Source of the DNA: Trichaptum fuscoviolaceum
Lineage: Eukaryota; Basidiomycota; Agaricomycetes; Hymenochaetales; Trichaptaceae
Direction: 5' to 3'
DNA: 64,000 bases
Assembly (NCBI GenBank): GCA_910574455.1
Contig: CAJSYZ010000012.1
Coordinates: 2,039,317 to 2,103,316 of the forward strand
Below are positions 47,351-58,466 of this stretch, in pieces. Position 1 is the stretch's first letter; every line of letters starts with the position of its first letter. The notes under the pieces were generated by a model. It ran no database searches. It saw only the letters and a program-made list of their open reading frames with translations, and was not told the origin of the DNA. The position numbers and the translations under genes were made by a program.

Positions 47351-47782
47351 TTTTGAGGTCTTGAGGAGGTGGTGTATAGTCGGTACAAGATTCGTATGTA
47401 TGTAGTGACTGGTATCATGCGTGGGAGAAACAAACAAAGTTTGAGTAAAGCTATATAGTTCAGGGCCAACTCAAGGAATCGTGAGACATTATTCCTACAT
47501 ACCTCTTCTCTTTGGCACTGCTCCCTCTAATACTGCCTTCGCAATGAACGATTTTTAAATCATTCTATCATCTTGCTTCTTCTAATGCAACGCTATTCCA
47601 GATACTTTCAGCAGGTCTCTGGTCTCTCTGCTTGTCAAACGTTTACTCTCGGGTACTTCGGAAAAACAAAACAGAGCATTGGACATCTCTCGACAAATAT
47701 GTTACAATATCATCACATTTATATGCCAACCAAACGGTTACAAAAGAATTATTACAGGCGACACTATCATTTCCGAAAGACC
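47351..47782. other. Short intergenic region
   Basis: Between the uL14 start and the 3' end of the second Hsp12-like gene. The frame at 47573-47845 on the plus strand overlaps the 3' exon of that gene and is a shadow. Confidence 0.45.
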
Positions 47783-48217
47783 TCAGTTGTTCTTGCCAAC
47801 ACCCAACGCGTTCTTAGTCTTGTCGAGAAGGGATTGCTGAAATAGAAAACTATTAGGCTTATTCAACAAATCTGTGGCTATGAAACCTACGTCATTCTCG
47901 TTCGAGTTGCTGCTGAAAGCATCACCGGCCTTCTGGGTCGTCGATTTCTCGCTCTAGATTCAGGAGGTAGTTAGAGTCGACTCATGTCCTAGGCGCATCA
48001 AAGATTTGAATGCACTGACCTGGGGCTGTACGGAGGAACCAAGGGAATCTGCGTTACCCTTGAACTTGTCGCCGAGGTGCTCAGTCGTGCTCTTCTCAGA
48101 GTCGGGCTAGACAGCAAGGACATTAGTGCCTACATCCAGCATCCAGCTGCAGCAAGACCATACCTTGAGCGCGGCTCCTGCCTTATCGGTCAAAGATTGG
48201 CGGCCAGTGTCGGACAT
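47783..48217 (-). CDS. Hsp9/Hsp12-family small stress protein, paralogue 2
   Basis: Four exons, 48217-48164, 48106-48020, 47953-47891 and 47836-47783, give 85 residues. The first three exon lengths (54, 87, 63 nt) equal those of the paralogue at 45519-46049 and all introns are phase 0, so the two arose by duplication with introns in place. The protein starts MSDTGRQSLTDKAGAALKPD and continues SEKSTTEHLGDKFKG. The C-terminus (LLDKTKNALGVGKNN) differs most between the two. Same inferred role in membrane protection under stress. A TATA-like CATAAAAG lies 79-86 nt upstream. Confidence 0.9.
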
Positions 48218-49309
48218 GATGGTAGATTGACGGGCTAAGAAGTAGAGTGGGAGATATAAGAGTTGGATGGGGAGGGCACCGACTATCGCTTCCTGCTTTT
48301 ATGCACCACCAATCCAGGCTGTGCGCAACACAATGCTACAAATCCATCAAGACATACCTGACGCACCGAATGACGTGCTGGGGTGCTCCCGCGTCATTTA
48401 GCGCCTGAGCGCATGTTATGTCCACGAAAAGGAAACCAATGGAGCGATTGCAGTCAGAGGACTTTGGTCATGAGAACCCGCAGCAAACGATTGGGAAAGC
48501 ACAATACTTGCGCAGCCGTATTCACGAAGATAACTACTGCGAAAAAGAACCCCCGAGTTAGATGTGGACATACCAGCATCTCTTGTCTTCAGGAGTCTAG
48601 GTCAGAAGATCTAATATGGAGCCTGGCAGTCTGCAACTCGGTAAGACAGCCACCTTTATGATCCGGACGTCGACTCCTGTGTACTGCACCTGGTACGCCT
48701 ATACTAGATCCAGTTGTTTGCTGGAAGAAGACTACATACGTGTACGTAGAACTTCCAATCTTTTATTGCTATCGTCTAACACAAGCTAGGTAGAGTAAAG
48801 AATTTGACATATACATATTTCTCCAAGCGCCCTATTTCCGGAAATGAATCTGTGCTTCTGCAAAGGCGCTCTGAGTGAGAGGGGCTTCTTACAATCCATT
48901 TTGATCGAAGCCAAGATCAGAACCCGAGACAAGATTAAGTCCTGTCCAGGTGCGCAGAATTGCGGCGAAGACAGTCTCCAATTCGCTATCGCCGATCGGC
49001 CTGAAGAAGTATGTGTGGTGAATCTTAGAAGTTCCACAAATTGAGTCAGAAAAACACAAAACCTACGACAAACGCTTGCCCTCAATCCGGCCAGCAGCTG
49101 GTAAAGATTTTCGAGTCGGTCGGGAGAACTCGATATCCTTCTAGGTATCCAGACAAACTTGCTTAAATTACAGTTCTCCGATGGCGTAATCCACGGTCAT
49201 ATGTACATGGAAAACGAAATAAATCATTAAGGAAAGTTGATCATAGTTAGAACGATCATAGTAGAACAAACAATGGTCTGGGTATCGGAGTTGGAGGATG
49301 AGATAGAGC
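48218..49309. other. Intergenic, no supported gene
   Basis: About 1.1 kb between the second Hsp12-like start and the 3' end of the F-box gene. No gene pattern is seen. Confidence 0.45.
48296..48303 (-). promoter_or_regulatory. TATA-like element of Hsp12-like gene 2
   Basis: CATAAAAG on the minus strand, 79-86 nt upstream of the ATG, in the position of the TATAAAAG of the paralogue. Confidence 0.4.
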
Positions 49310-51335
49310 TTAAGGCAAATGAGCGTGATAATAATCTCCATTGCCCACAGAAATACTTGATCCGGAGTATGTAAAAGCCAAAGACGATTTGCTGATGATT
49401 CTCGGCGTTGGACTGAGGAATTCTAAGACCTTCGCCTCGTCCATTCCTATCCACACCTCAAACTGCATATGCTGAACAAGAGGTTGCAAATGTTTTTGTG
49501 CGAAACTTGAACGAACTCCGGGGCATTTCCGGAGCGTGAGCCTTGGCAACGATGCGCCTCGGTCCATTCGTCTCCACAGGTATCCCTTGAGTTTCGCAAG
49601 CGCCTTCGAGACATGTCGGCGGCCTGCACGCTCAGGATCCGCGAAGCTGACCGAATCGAACATCAGCTCTTCCGGCTCTTCGCCCTCGTCGTCTTGGAGT
49701 CCTTCCAAGTTGTCCAAAAACTCTGCGACATACGTATGCTCCGGCCCCGATGTGTCTTGCCTCCCGGAGAACGATATGATCTTCAAAGACGGTAGATGTC
49801 TCAAAAACGTGAAACCGGTAAAACGGTCGTCCCGACCTTTCGGCTCCGCAAGTGTCGCGATATCCAGTCGCTCCAATGTTGTTAGACCCCAGCTCTGTAT
49901 GAAGTCTGCGAACTGAGCATCGATATCCTCGCCCGGTGGGAGTTCTGATTCAAGGCAGAAGGCAAACACGGGCTTATTCAGAGAACCCGAGCGTGAGTTG
50001 TAAAGCTCGAACTCGGCGCAGGTCAAGCTCTGCGGACAAGGAAGTCGCACAGTGTCGACACATGCCTGAGGCTTGAGTCCTGCAGGCAAGGCTCGACGAA
50101 GCTGTAGGTCTCCAGCCTGCGACAGCGTCACAAGATCAAGGCCCGGAGCGATGATAAAGTGCAGTATGTTGCTGGGATCAGCGACCCATGAGGTTTGGAC
50201 AGCCAGAAGGAGCTTGCGCAAACATTTCAGGCGGACGCGGGGGACATGGCGCAGCCTTTCTTCACAATCGGCCTGCAGTCTCGGACCGGAATCTACGAGC
50301 TCAAGTTCCTCGAGATCAGGACATCGCCGCAGGATGCTCAATAAATCATCTGTGTTGAAATCCTGGTCATATAAACTGGCGCCTTCCACACGTAGTCGGG
50401 TCAGTCCTGAGAAAAGCGGAGATGCGGCAGGGGGCGCTAGGTGATATAGCTCAAGGACGCGGAGTGATGGTGTTTGATAGTGGAATAGTTGAGAACGGAT
50501 TGCGATTCCTGCCTTGTAGTCTAGATTGCTGTTTCGTGACGGTCGGACATTGATATGGAGCCTCTGGAGAGCCGGAGCTGGTTGCTTGATGATTTCCAAT
50601 GCGTTCATCTCTGTCCCTGCGTCGATATGAAGAATAAGGCTGGTTATTTGGTGTGCTTTCGACTTCAAGAGTGTCCAGTACTTCATGTCCTCAAGACAGC
50701 GTTTCGGGAACCATATCTCCACGTGAAGGGGCGTTGTCGAGCAACGTTCAAGAATAGTCATCAAAAGCATTTGTGAACCAGCCGAATCTGAGTCGCGAAT
50801 CCGTATGTAGGACCATAAGTGCGGTGCCCCAACAGCTGTCGCGCACCATTGTCGACAGACGTGAGTTAAACAGAGCACTTGTCGAGAATCCGGGGGGCCC
50901 TCATCGTCCAAGTTCGCACAACCAGCGAATTCAATTATACGGATGATGATGTCTTCGGGGAGACGGGCGATTGGGAGAAGCAAGTTCCGTCTGTGCCTTG
51001 CGTCTGCGAGCAGCTTGGCGCTGTCTTCTGGTAGGATCTTTTTGAAGAGCCTCTTTATTACCGATGAGAAAATATCCCGGTGTGATCAAATAAATACTCA
51101 CCACAAGCTTCTTTGTGTTCCTCGGCCCTCCTGATCGTTCCACGTCCGACTGCAATTTCCCGCCCATCCGACGTACGATCTTCCCCTCCTTCGACGTGTA
51201 GTAAAGACAGATATGGTCGTAGAGAAAACACGAACCACTGTGTATTGCTTCCGGTATGACCTTTAAGGGTCGCAATTCAATTGTCGGGACCCTCGCCTCT
51301 ACAGCTGGAATGCCGGAGTTCAAATGATAATCCAT
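49310..51335 (-). CDS. F-box domain protein with leucine-rich region
   Basis: Two exons, 51335-51102 and 51052-49310, sum to 1977 nt and give 658 residues. The first 78 residues are an N-terminal segment (HSGSCFLYDHICLYYTSKEG). The F-box starts at about residue 108 with RLPEDIIIRIIEFAG and continues LTHVCRQWCATAVGAPHLWS, the classic agaricomycete F-box-like pattern (LPxEIIxxIF...VCxxWRxxAxxxPxLW). Leucine-rich repeats follow, such as PALQRLHINVR, PSLRVLELYHL, LTRLRVEGASL, CPDLEELELVDSG and LTTLERLDIATLA. Members act as substrate receptors of SCF ubiquitin ligases; the target is unknown. The 49-nt intron and the join at ...KKLV/RLFKK fit in phase. It is unrelated in sequence to the F-box-like gene at 39681-40943 outside the domain. 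Confidence 0.85.
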
Positions 51336-51370
51336 GCATAGTATTTATTTCAAGTCACTGAGTGACTGAG

Positions 51371-51670
51371 TCCATTCTTCCTTCTCGAAACTCTCTACAC
51401 TATCCTTTTCTGTAACAATCGTTAACAATTTCAACCACATTCCGTGACTTCAAAGTGTCATACTGTAGATGTGCGGCGCTTATCTTGCTTTCCCGAGCGG
51501 GTAGTGCCAGTCGGAAACGAAACATCAAGAGATACTAGGCGTTCATCAAGTTTAAGAACATCGTTTGGATTTAATCTAAGAGGAGTCAGTATGTTTCAAG
51601 AGGAAGTCAGACATATGTACACCAATCTCGCTATACGAAGTATCTCATTCGGCGAGCAAGATTTCAATGA
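51371..51670 (-). pseudogene. Degraded 3' fragment of a reductase paralogue
   Basis: The stretch aligns by eye with the 3' exon, last intron and adjacent exon of the three reductase genes to the right. Shared pieces include ACTCTCTACACTATCC, GTGACTTCAAAGTGTCATA, CTTGCTTTCCCGAGC, TTTAAGAACATCGT and GTACACCAAT...CGAAGT. It is closest to the copy at 54778-56159. Indels and missing 5' exons make it non-functional. Confidence 0.7.
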
Positions 51671-52388
51671 TTCTTCTCGTCAATATCCTCTGGGTAAGAT
51701 AGTGAAAAGGATTCTGGAAGGATGAGCAAAGTCAGAGAACTCAGACTCAGTTGAAGGAGTTCCCACTGAGCACGGGAATTTCCGAGTTTAACTTGAACTA
51801 GAACTTGAAGTCACGCGTCAAGTCGCGTCGCGTCCTGGACCTTCATCAACGCCACGAAGACAAAAAATCGCGTTCAAATCGTGAGTTTTTTTTTCGCTGT
51901 GCGACATGGCAAGCAACCATTGTAATCTCGCAAACTATAGACAATCATGAAAATGAGCAAAGTAGACCATGATTCTTTCTTTGTTTATTGATCAGATGGT
52001 TCTCTGACACCATTACAGACTATCACATTCTCCTATGCTCCTTGTTGGCCCAATTCGAATCCGATTCTGTTTATTAGCGGTGCTACACTGCTTCTTCTCA
52101 GCATGCTTCATACTTCTGACAAGAAATCTTGGCATATTGGTTCTACACTTGCTGACTATATCTTACATGGGCGTTGCATGAAGCTTAAAAGCGAGGTATG
52201 CACACTCAACAATCAATTATTTTCAGGAGAGCCTCAAACATGAATGTAATTCATTAGTTGGGACCTGAATTATGCGCTCGGCTCACGTTATTGGAATGCC
52301 GGGGTTCGCACAAGCTATCATGAATTTCGAACGAAACGAGATAACTCATCAAGCTTCTTATATACAAACAGTAACCTATTGAAGTTTC
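51671..52388. other. Intergenic with an isolated hairpin of the composite-repeat type
   Basis: No gene. At 51813-51833 the plus strand carries ACGCG, the reverse complement of the loop ACGCGACTTGA, then CGCGT: the same hairpin as in modules B but in opposite orientation and without the rest of the module. Confidence 0.55.
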
Positions 52389-53755
52389 TTATTGGATCCA
52401 TCCTTTCGCCTTGAAGCTCTCTATACTGTCCTTTGCCGAAGTGAACTTGTCTTTGTAGACAATTCCGAGCACGTTTCGTGACTTCGAAGTGTCATAGATC
52501 TGCTTGAACTGGAATTGCTTGCCAGCGCCAGGAGTTCCTTTCGGAGCCGCAACGCCAACAAACGGTATTTCGTTCACAGCATCGACTACGTTCACGGAGT
52601 CAGTACATTTCTTCTCCAGGATCCGAAAAAACGTACACCAATCCTGCCACACGAAGTTTCCAGCACTGATGATGAAGCGGTTTCCTCCGGCTTCCGGCAC
52701 TTCGAGGGCCTTAACGTGTGCTTGAGCGATGTCACGCACATCAACCCACGATCCCTGGAACGAAGCTAGCTGTTCTGGTGACTTCGTATGTCCAACAACG
52801 GCGTCATACCAGTCCTTTGATGATGTGTTCAAGTCTGCAGGAGATGCTATCTCATGCAGGATTGGACCGAACACCTAACCAATTCGGGGTAAGATAACAA
52901 CTGCATTAGGATTCGCAAGAAGCAACACACGAATGGTGGGCATAGAGTAACAAGATCCCAGGTTATCTCTGATTTGTGACTCTCCACGAATGCCCATGCA
53001 GCTGTTTGTTTCGGTGAGTGTGCGTTGTCTGTGGTTGTTTTTATTCATGATCACTCACATTTTTCTGCCAGACTCTTTGACGCCCTATACTTTGCGAGCT
53101 GAGATGCGTCCTTTCCCTTCTCCCTTATCTCCACTATATTCTCCTCGTTCCAATTACTCTCATTCAATATACCAGCATCTGTCGGGTTTGAAACCGAGGC
53201 GCCAGAAGAGAGCACAGTGACACGCTTCAATTGTGGCCCGCTGAGGGAGAAAATTTGAGAAAGGATATGATTGAATAGAAATGATGCACTCACGCATATT
53301 TTAGAGCTGACTCAAGAATTCCAGTCGTACCTTTGACTGCTGGTTCAACAAGTTCTATTCCGAAATGTCAAGGCTTATCTCGAAAAAGGTACCACGGCAA
53401 CTTACCATTCGGGTCTACGGCATTAAAATGGAAAGGCGAAGCAGTGTGTTCAATAGCATCTACGCCCTTTACCGCCGAGTCGAAAGCACCCTCCTAATAG
53501 ATTTCATGAATCAGAAATCACCCGAAACGCACAGTACTATACCAAACTGACCTTCGTAATGTCGGACACAATGACTACTTCGAACTTATCGCCGTAGCTC
53601 TCGAACAGTTTGCGGATATGTGTGGCCTTTCCTTCCGATCTCACAGTTCCACGAACGCTATAGCCGCTCTCGAGAAGCCTCTGCACGACCCAAACAGCGA
53701 TAAAGCCGTTCGCACCAGAGACGAGAACTTTGCTTCCGGATGGCACTGCGGGCAT
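52389..53755 (-). CDS. Extended SDR reductase (dihydroflavonol-reductase/Gre2-like), copy 1
   Basis: Seven exons, 53755-53552, 53493-53406, 53354-53294, 53240-53059, 53001-52931, 52874-52637 and 52585-52389 (204, 88, 61, 182, 71, 238, 197 nt) give 346 residues. The N-terminus KVLVSGANGFIAVWVV is a Rossmann nucleotide-binding motif (GxxGxxA). RSEGKATHIRKL suggests NADP preference through the Arg. The catalytic pair is YRASK near residue 174 and the Ser is in VLSSGAS. Relatives include yeast Gre2 (methylglyoxal/ketone reductase), plant dihydroflavonol reductases and basidiomycete D-lactaldehyde dehydrogenases; the substrate here is not known. The last intron (51 nt) is in frame and free of stops, so an unspliced product is possible. 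First of three tandem copies on this strand. Confidence 0.88.
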
Positions 53756-53935
53756 TTTCGAGTGTTTCTGACGTAGCTTTGAACGTGTTAATAGATCCGA
53801 TGGGCTGCTACGCGCTGTAGAGCGAAAGGCAGTCTTAAGAGGGGGATTTGCAAGTCGATAGCTTAGATCCCGCCATCCTATTTATCTTGCGATAGGTTCA
53901 GGCGGTGTGTGTGAGTTGCAGGATCATACCCTAAC

Positions 53936-54025
53936 GCCCTTACTAAGTGTGCCAACTTGATTGAGCGGCACCCCGTGATGGCGTCATTGATTAGCCTACC
54001 AGGATCTCCTTTTGCGGTAATCAAA
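53936..54025 (-). promoter_or_regulatory. Conserved upstream block of reductase copy 1
   Basis: Blocks shared in order and spacing with 56355-56420: CTTACTAAGTGT, GATGGCGTCAT (53977-53987; ATGACGCCATC on the gene strand, CRE/ATF-like), CCTACCA and CCTTTTnCGGTAAT. Located about 180-270 nt upstream of the start. Function is inferred from conservation between paralogues. Confidence 0.5.
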
Positions 54026-54777
54026 CAGGTTCGCTAACTTGAAAGACCTGAATCGGCTTTGCAGAATTTACCATGGATATCGGAGAGTGGCTCTCGGTAC
54101 CGGGTAGATCAGAGTCATACCAGAAAATGTTCGTCACTGGCGTCTTCCAATCTTTATAAACATTCATTTATGATAGAAGATAGTATCGGAACCCTCGGAC
54201 TCGGAGAATAGGTGTTTCCATGTGGAGTTGGGACAGATCTATGTGCAAATAGAATGAATGACTTACATGCACTACCATGGTAGGCTCCATTGCTAAATGG
54301 GAATGCTCTCTCGAAATGCAGGACGAGAGGGGCTCAACAAGTAGAGACGAAGTATTCAACTATTTAATAAAAATTGTTAAGCGATGTATACAAGAAAACT
54401 ATTTATCGGTGTCAATTTGGCGACATTTGTGAGCATATGTGTTAGTACTTCACTAGCATCCTATGATTCGATATAAGTTTGCACAATTTTACAGGGTTCA
54501 GGAGGTTGCCCGCGACTTGTAGTAATCCGAGAAGGACCACAATCGCCAGTGTCGAGTATATGTACCAGAATACTAGAAATCAATTGATCGAATCGTCACA
54601 ATCGGCTCGCCGTGTAAATAGCGCTAGCAATTATATACCTGAGCTGCTCGATCGAATTACAAGATTGTGGTTTGTAAACATGAATAATGAGTTTAATCCG
54701 AACCGCACGGAATGCCATAAATGCACATGATAAGTCATTCATTTAATCATCTACAAACAGTTACCTATAGAAGATCT
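54026..54777. other. Spacer between reductase copies 1 and 2
   Basis: No coding region is supported. Just before the stop of each gene the 3' flanks are alike (TACAAACAGTwACCTATwGAAG), which shows that the duplicated unit extends past the stop codon. Confidence 0.5.
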
Positions 54778-56159
54778 TCATTGGATCCATCCTTTAGCCT
54801 TGAAACTCTCTATACTATCCTTTGCCGTAGCAATTTTGTCTTTGTAGATAATTCCGAGCACATTTTGTGACTTCGAAGTGTCATAAATATGCCGGTGCTT
54901 AACTTGCTTTCCCGAGCCGGGTGTGCCAGTAGGAAAAGAAACACCGAGAGAGGGCAATTCATTAAGAACATCGTCTAGATTCAGGAGTTAGCGAATTTCT
55001 TCTAGGATCCGAGTAGGAACGTACACCAATCCTGCCACACGAAGTTTCCGGAGCTGATGATGAAACGGTTTCCTCCGGCTTCGGGCACTTCGAGGGCCTT
55101 GACGTGTGCTTGAGAGATGTCGCGCACGTCAACCCACGATCCCTGGAACGAAGCCAGCTGTTCTGGTGACTTCGTATGTCCAACAACGGCGTCATACCAG
55201 TCCTTTGATGATGTGTTCAACTGTGCAGGCGATGCTATCTCATGCAGGATTGGACCGAACACCTAAATGATTCGGGGTAAGCCGGCTACTGCATTAGGAT
55301 TCACAAGAAACAACACACGAATGGTGGGCATAGAGTAACAAGATCCCAGGTTATCTCTGACTTGTGACTCTCCACGAATGCCCATGCAGCTGTTTATTTC
55401 GGTGAGACTGTGTATTAGTAGAAATTCTGATAATAACCGCTCACATTTTTCTGCCAGACTCTTCGATGCCCTATACTTCGCGGCCTGAGACGCATCTTTC
55501 CCCTTCTCCTTTATCTCCACTATGTTGTCCTCGTTCCAGTTACTCTCGTTCAGTATACCTTCGTCTGTCGGGTTTGAAACCGAGGCGCATGAAGAGAGGA
55601 CAGTTACGCGCTTCAGTTGTGGTCCGCTAAAGTGTGGGTGGCATATGGCAAAAGGAACATTAACTAATGTACGAAAAGTACTCACGCATATTTCAAAGCT
55701 GACGCAAGAATTCCCGTTGTTCCTTTGACTGCTGGACCGATAAGCTCTATCCCACAGCTTTAGTTTCGATCTCGCGGTGCGGTAACGAATTGCGCCACTG
55801 ATAACTCACCCTCCGGGTCTACGGCGTTGAAATGGAAGGGGGACGCAGTGTGTTCGATAGCATCTACACCCTTCACAGCCGAATCGAAAGCGCCCTCCTG
55901 AGAAATTTTGTCGATCAGAAATCAGCCGAAACACACATTGCATTGCTAAACGAACCTTGGTGATATCGGACACAATGGCAACTTCAAACTTGTCGCCGTA
56001 GCTCTCGAATAGTTTTCGGATATGCGTAGCCTTTCCTTCGGACCTGACGGTTCCACGGACACTGTAGCCACGCTCGAGGAGGTCACGCACGACCCAAACT
56101 GCGATAAAGCCATTCGCACCACTGACAAGAACTTTACTTCCGGGTGGCACTGCGGGCAT
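54778..56159 (-). CDS. Extended SDR reductase (dihydroflavonol-reductase/Gre2-like), copy 2
   Basis: Seven exons, 56159-55956, 55897-55810, 55746-55686, 55626-55445, 55389-55319, 55262-55025 and 54974-54778, with exactly the same lengths as copy 1, give 346 residues. MPAVPPGSKVLVSGANGFIA is near-identical to copy 1 (one Pro for Ser). Y-RASK, VLSSCAS and the VFGPILHE...WVDVRDISQAHVKAL core are kept. The last exon is the most diverged: DVLNELPSLGVSFPTGTPGS against DAVNEIPFVGVAAPKGTPGA, so substrate choice may differ. Copies 1 and 2 are the youngest pair and share upstream sequence. Probably a cytosolic NADP-dependent aldehyde or ketone reductase. Confidence 0.88.
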
Positions 56160-56354
56160 GTTTTGATATTCTGCGACGTAATGCTGTATAAGAAGAATAA
56201 CTTCAGAACTTCAGTTAACTGTAATGCAGGATCAAAGAGTATCGTACACTAGGTTAAAGGCGAGAGTAGACCGTAGAGAGGTGCACCGTTCAAGTTGTTC
56301 GTTGACTTACCTGCAGCCCTTTTTATCGTCCGGAAGGCGGACACAATCCGGACG

Positions 56355-56420
56355 CCTTACTAAGTGTAAGCGGCTGATGGCGTCATCAACCTACCACCAA
56401 ATTGCCTTTTCCGGTAATTC
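56355..56420 (-). promoter_or_regulatory. Conserved upstream block of reductase copy 2
   Basis: Contains CTTACTAAGTGT, GATGGCGTCATC (56376-56387), CCTACCA and CCTTTTCCGGTAAT in the order seen at 53936-54025, about 200-260 nt upstream of the start. Copy 3 lacks it. Confidence 0.5.
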
Positions 56421-57053
56421 AGCAGATCTATCTGATAAAGACAAAGGAACACGTCGGCTTTTGAAGAGTCTACTGCACAATCCCGTTGGACATCGGAAAG
56501 TTTTTCTCAGCGCAAGCGCAAAGCGACCGCCCCAGAGACCAATACGACTGGCAATCCTCGGAACCCTGTAATAATATATCTGAGACATAAAAATAGATTA
56601 AAAGTCATCGAGGAGGAGCCAAGTTCCAATTAGTAAATACTCACTCTCATTTGCTTCAAAAGATATCATTGTGTGTTGAATGATGTGCTGTATCAATCTA
56701 CCGCGCCTCTAGAGGTAGAGTCGCGTGTGAGGTTTTGCGATCAGAGGCCCGCCAGTGATTCTTCAACATTACTAGATAAAAGTCTCGGAGTTTCGATAGA
56801 CGATCAAAAAATACTGGCGGCCCGGACGATTCACACAAACATGAAGATCGAAGCACACTTACTACCGTGAGTCAGTGAGCCTGGCAGCCACATTTAAGAT
56901 TAAATCGTCAGGAGATTTCCGCCTTTCTGAATTCTTCTTCGTATTATTCTACATATCCTTCCACTCCCACCCATGCCCACAGGTAAGTTATCTTCTTTCA
57001 TTCCTATGATCGAACGTTAGTCGGAGAAGACATAAAGGCAAAATGGCACCTGC
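56421..57053. other. Spacer between reductase copies 2 and 3
   Basis: No coding region is supported. Frames of 65 codons at 56391-56588 and 56673-56870 have no family pattern. Confidence 0.45.
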
Positions 57054-58418
57054 CTAAGCCAGCCAGCCCCTTTCTTGAAAACTATCGATGCTATCCTTCG
57101 TTGAAGCCAATATATCTCTATATTCCATCCCAAGGACGCTGCGCGACTTCGTCGTATCGTATATCTGTTTAAACTTTACCAGCTCGCCAAAGCCCGGAGT
57201 CCCCGCAGGTGCCGAGACGCCAGGGATGGCGAGCTTATTGACGGCGTCGACTGTAGGAGGTTTGTCAGATACGCCATATTTCTACCATGGAATAAATTAG
57301 TCGCTTACACCAGTCTTGCCACACAAAGTTTCCCGAGCTGATAATGAACCTATTTCCGCCCGCTTCCGGGATTTCGATTGCTTTGACGTGAGCTATGGAT
57401 ATGTCTCGTACGTCCACCCAAGAGTTCTGGAATGTCGCCAGGAACTCGGGCGCCTTCGCATTCTTGAACACAGTCATAAACCAGTCCTTCGACGAAGTGT
57501 TCAACTCAGAAGGTGCAGATACTTCATGTAGGACTGGTCCGAATACCTGTCGCATGGAAGACGATTCAGAAAATCAGTAGCGGTAGTGAAACAATACTAC
57601 ACACATATGGAGGGCAGAGCGTGACTAGATCCCACGACAGATCCGCCTTGTGCTGTTCGTAGAACGCCCATGCAGCTATCAGACATGTCAGATTAAGGTG
57701 GCGTTTGTCACAACAGACTGGAGTCTTACACTTCTCTGCAAGACATTTGGAAGCCCTGTATTTCGCCGGTTGGGAAGCCTCCTTGCCCTTCGTCTTCACT
57801 TCCTGAATTGCTTCCTCGTTCCAGTTTGACTCGTTTAGAACACCTTCGTCGCTCAGCTGAAAGACAGAAGCACAGGACGACAATACGACGATGCGTTTCA
57901 GCTGAGGACCACTGACAAGATCATGTCAACTGAAGATATAGTTACGAAAGAATATTCAATTACGCATGTTTCTTTGCTGATTCAAGAATTCCTGTGGTCC
58001 CCTTTACGGCTGGCTCGATTAATTCTGAGATATTTGACTAAGTAAATATTGTGAAGTTGGCTGATAAAGAAAGTACCATTCGGATCATCTGCGTTGAAGT
58101 GAAATGGAGATGCTGTATGTTCTATAGCATCGACACCTTGCACAGCTGTATCGAAAGCGCCTTCCTGAGTGACAATCATGTAGTCTCACATTATCATAAA
58201 ATATGGGCGCTTACCTTTGTGATGTCAGGAACAATCACCACCTCGAATTTGTCTCCAAACTTTTCACATAACTTCTTGATATGCGCTGCCTTACTTTCAG
58301 ATCTGACAGTCCCGCGCACGGAGTATCCGCGTTCTAGAAGATCCTGGACGACCCAAACCGCGATAAAGCCGTTTGCGCCAGTCACAAGAACTTTACTGCC
58401 AGGTTGTGTGAAAGGCAT
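57054..58418 (-). CDS. Extended SDR reductase (dihydroflavonol-reductase/Gre2-like), copy 3
   Basis: Seven exons, 58418-58215, 58164-58077, 58024-57964, 57911-57730, 57675-57605, 57546-57309 and 57250-57054, again with lengths 204, 88, 61, 182, 71, 238, 197 nt and 346 residues. MPFTQPGSKVLVTGANGFIA carries the standard TGANGFIA motif; the others have SGANGFIA. Catalytic YRASK is kept. The sequence is clearly more diverged than copies 1 and 2 (for example LCEKFGDKFEVVIVPD, FMTVFKNAKAPEFLATFQNS), so this duplication is older. It has its own TATA box close to the start. An upstream in-frame ATG at 58493 is possible, but the chosen start matches the paralogues and lies downstream of the TATA box. 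Confidence 0.88.
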
Positions 58419-58460
58419 CGTCAGAGTAGCACACGACTTGGCACAGGCTCGTCGAAGACA

Positions 58461-58466
58461 TTTATA
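58461..58466 (-). promoter_or_regulatory. TATA box of reductase copy 3
   Basis: TATAAA on the minus strand, 43-48 nt upstream of the start. It supports the start at 58418 over the upstream ATG at 58493. Confidence 0.45.

Noticed and set aside
52586..52636. Reading the last intron of reductase copy 1 as coding
   Set aside because: It is in frame and open, but the other two copies have an intron at the same point with stops or shifts, and splicing restores the W-F/Y-D junction that all three share.
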